Part shown: one piece after another, positions 5,004-5,058 of the stretch
Layout of the letters: every line of letters begins with the position of its first letter
How positions within the stretch are numbered: position 1 is the stretch's first letter
DNA from: Phycisphaerales bacterium UBA2266
GTDB taxonomy: Bacteria; Planctomycetota; Phycisphaerae; Sedimentisphaerales; Anaerobacaceae
Length of the DNA stretch: 5,058 nucleotides
Assembly: GCA_002347125.1 (NCBI GenBank)
Contig: DDXG01000142.1
Span: forward strand, 591 to 5,648
Direction of reading: 5' to 3'
The notes under the pieces: generated by a model
Seen by the model: the letters and a program-made list of their open reading frames with translations, nothing else
Databases searched by the model: none
What the model was told of the DNA's origin: nothing
Translations under genes and position numbers: made by a program

Positions 5004-5058
5004 TTACTCCCACTCAATCGTAGCAGGTGGCTTACCGCAGATGTCGTAGACCACCCGG
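5004..5058 (-). CDS. guaA: GMP synthase (glutamine-hydrolysing), C-terminal end only
   Basis: The minus strand, read from the right edge, gives RVVYDICGKPPATIEWE followed by TAA at 5006-5004. This is the highly conserved C-terminus of GuaA (normally VVYDxSGKPPATIEWE). GuaA makes GMP from XMP with glutamine as the ammonia donor, in de novo purine synthesis. Only 17 codons are in the window; the rest continues to the right. Cys replaces the common Ser before GKPP. The gene converges with abiEii, with 38 bases between the stop codons. The guaA 3' end is a known island integration site, but no integrase or obvious second attachment copy is visible here. Confidence 0.93.
   Translation of the reverse strand, partial: RVVYDICGKPPATIEWE

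Noticed and set aside
5017..5050. TCGTAG copies near the right edge, resembling abiE operator arms or an att repeat shared with 3309-3317
   Set aside because: Both are conserved guaA codons (Ala-Thr-Ile and Val-Tyr-Asp), they lack the inverted partner, and the 9-base match with 3309-3317 is too short to call a direct repeat.
1..5058. CRISPR array, tRNA, rRNA or insertion sequence
   Set aside because: No regularly spaced repeats, cloverleaf-like segment, rRNA-like sequence or transposase frame with terminal repeats was seen on either strand.

Overview
The window looks like chromosomal DNA from a GC-rich Gram-negative bacterium, most likely a betaproteobacterium (Rhodocyclales or Burkholderiales-like). 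This rests on codon use, a Spy/CpxP-like periplasmic protein, an Ada-type alkyltransferase domain and the style of the genes. No rRNA or marker long enough to place it is present, so the taxonomic guess is an inference.

Left part (1-1541): the 3' end of a Spy/CpxP-like periplasmic chaperone gene runs off the left edge. A 320-base intergenic region follows. It carries an inverted repeat, helically spaced T-tracts and a well-spaced sigma-54 (-24/-12) promoter candidate. This precedes an EF-hand calcium-binding protein of 242 residues, which ends at a clear intrinsic terminator.

Middle part (1542-2644): a degenerate inverted repeat of a dispersed intergenic type is followed by a two-gene unit. 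Its first gene encodes a VOC (glyoxalase/dioxygenase-fold) protein. Two bases later starts a stand-alone O6-alkylguanine-DNA alkyltransferase that most resembles the C-terminal half of Ada.

Right part (2645-5058): this is the accessory region. On the minus strand lie the remains of a nucleotidyltransferase/HEPN (MNT-HEPN, MntA/HepT-like) toxin-antitoxin pair. Only about 40 C-terminal codons of the nucleotidyltransferase survive, overlapping the start of a HEPN gene that carries two separate single-base deletions. Back to back with it, on the plus strand, is an apparently intact type IV AbiE toxin-antitoxin pair: abiEi (antitoxin/repressor) and abiEii (nucleotidyltransferase toxin), with a 4-base ATGA overlap. 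Two near-identical perfect palindromes lie upstream of abiEi, and the second encloses the abiEi start codon. They are the probable operators for AbiEi autoregulation. No Shine-Dalgarno is visible and a -35/-10 pair would start transcription at or next to the ATG, so the antitoxin mRNA may be leaderless. The right edge holds the last 17 codons of guaA (GMP synthase) on the minus strand. The 3' end of guaA is a known integration hot spot for genomic islands.

The most notable feature is the junction near base 3205. There the body of the MNT gene is missing and the abiE promoter region begins, as if one nucleotidyltransferase-based toxin-antitoxin system had replaced or disrupted another.
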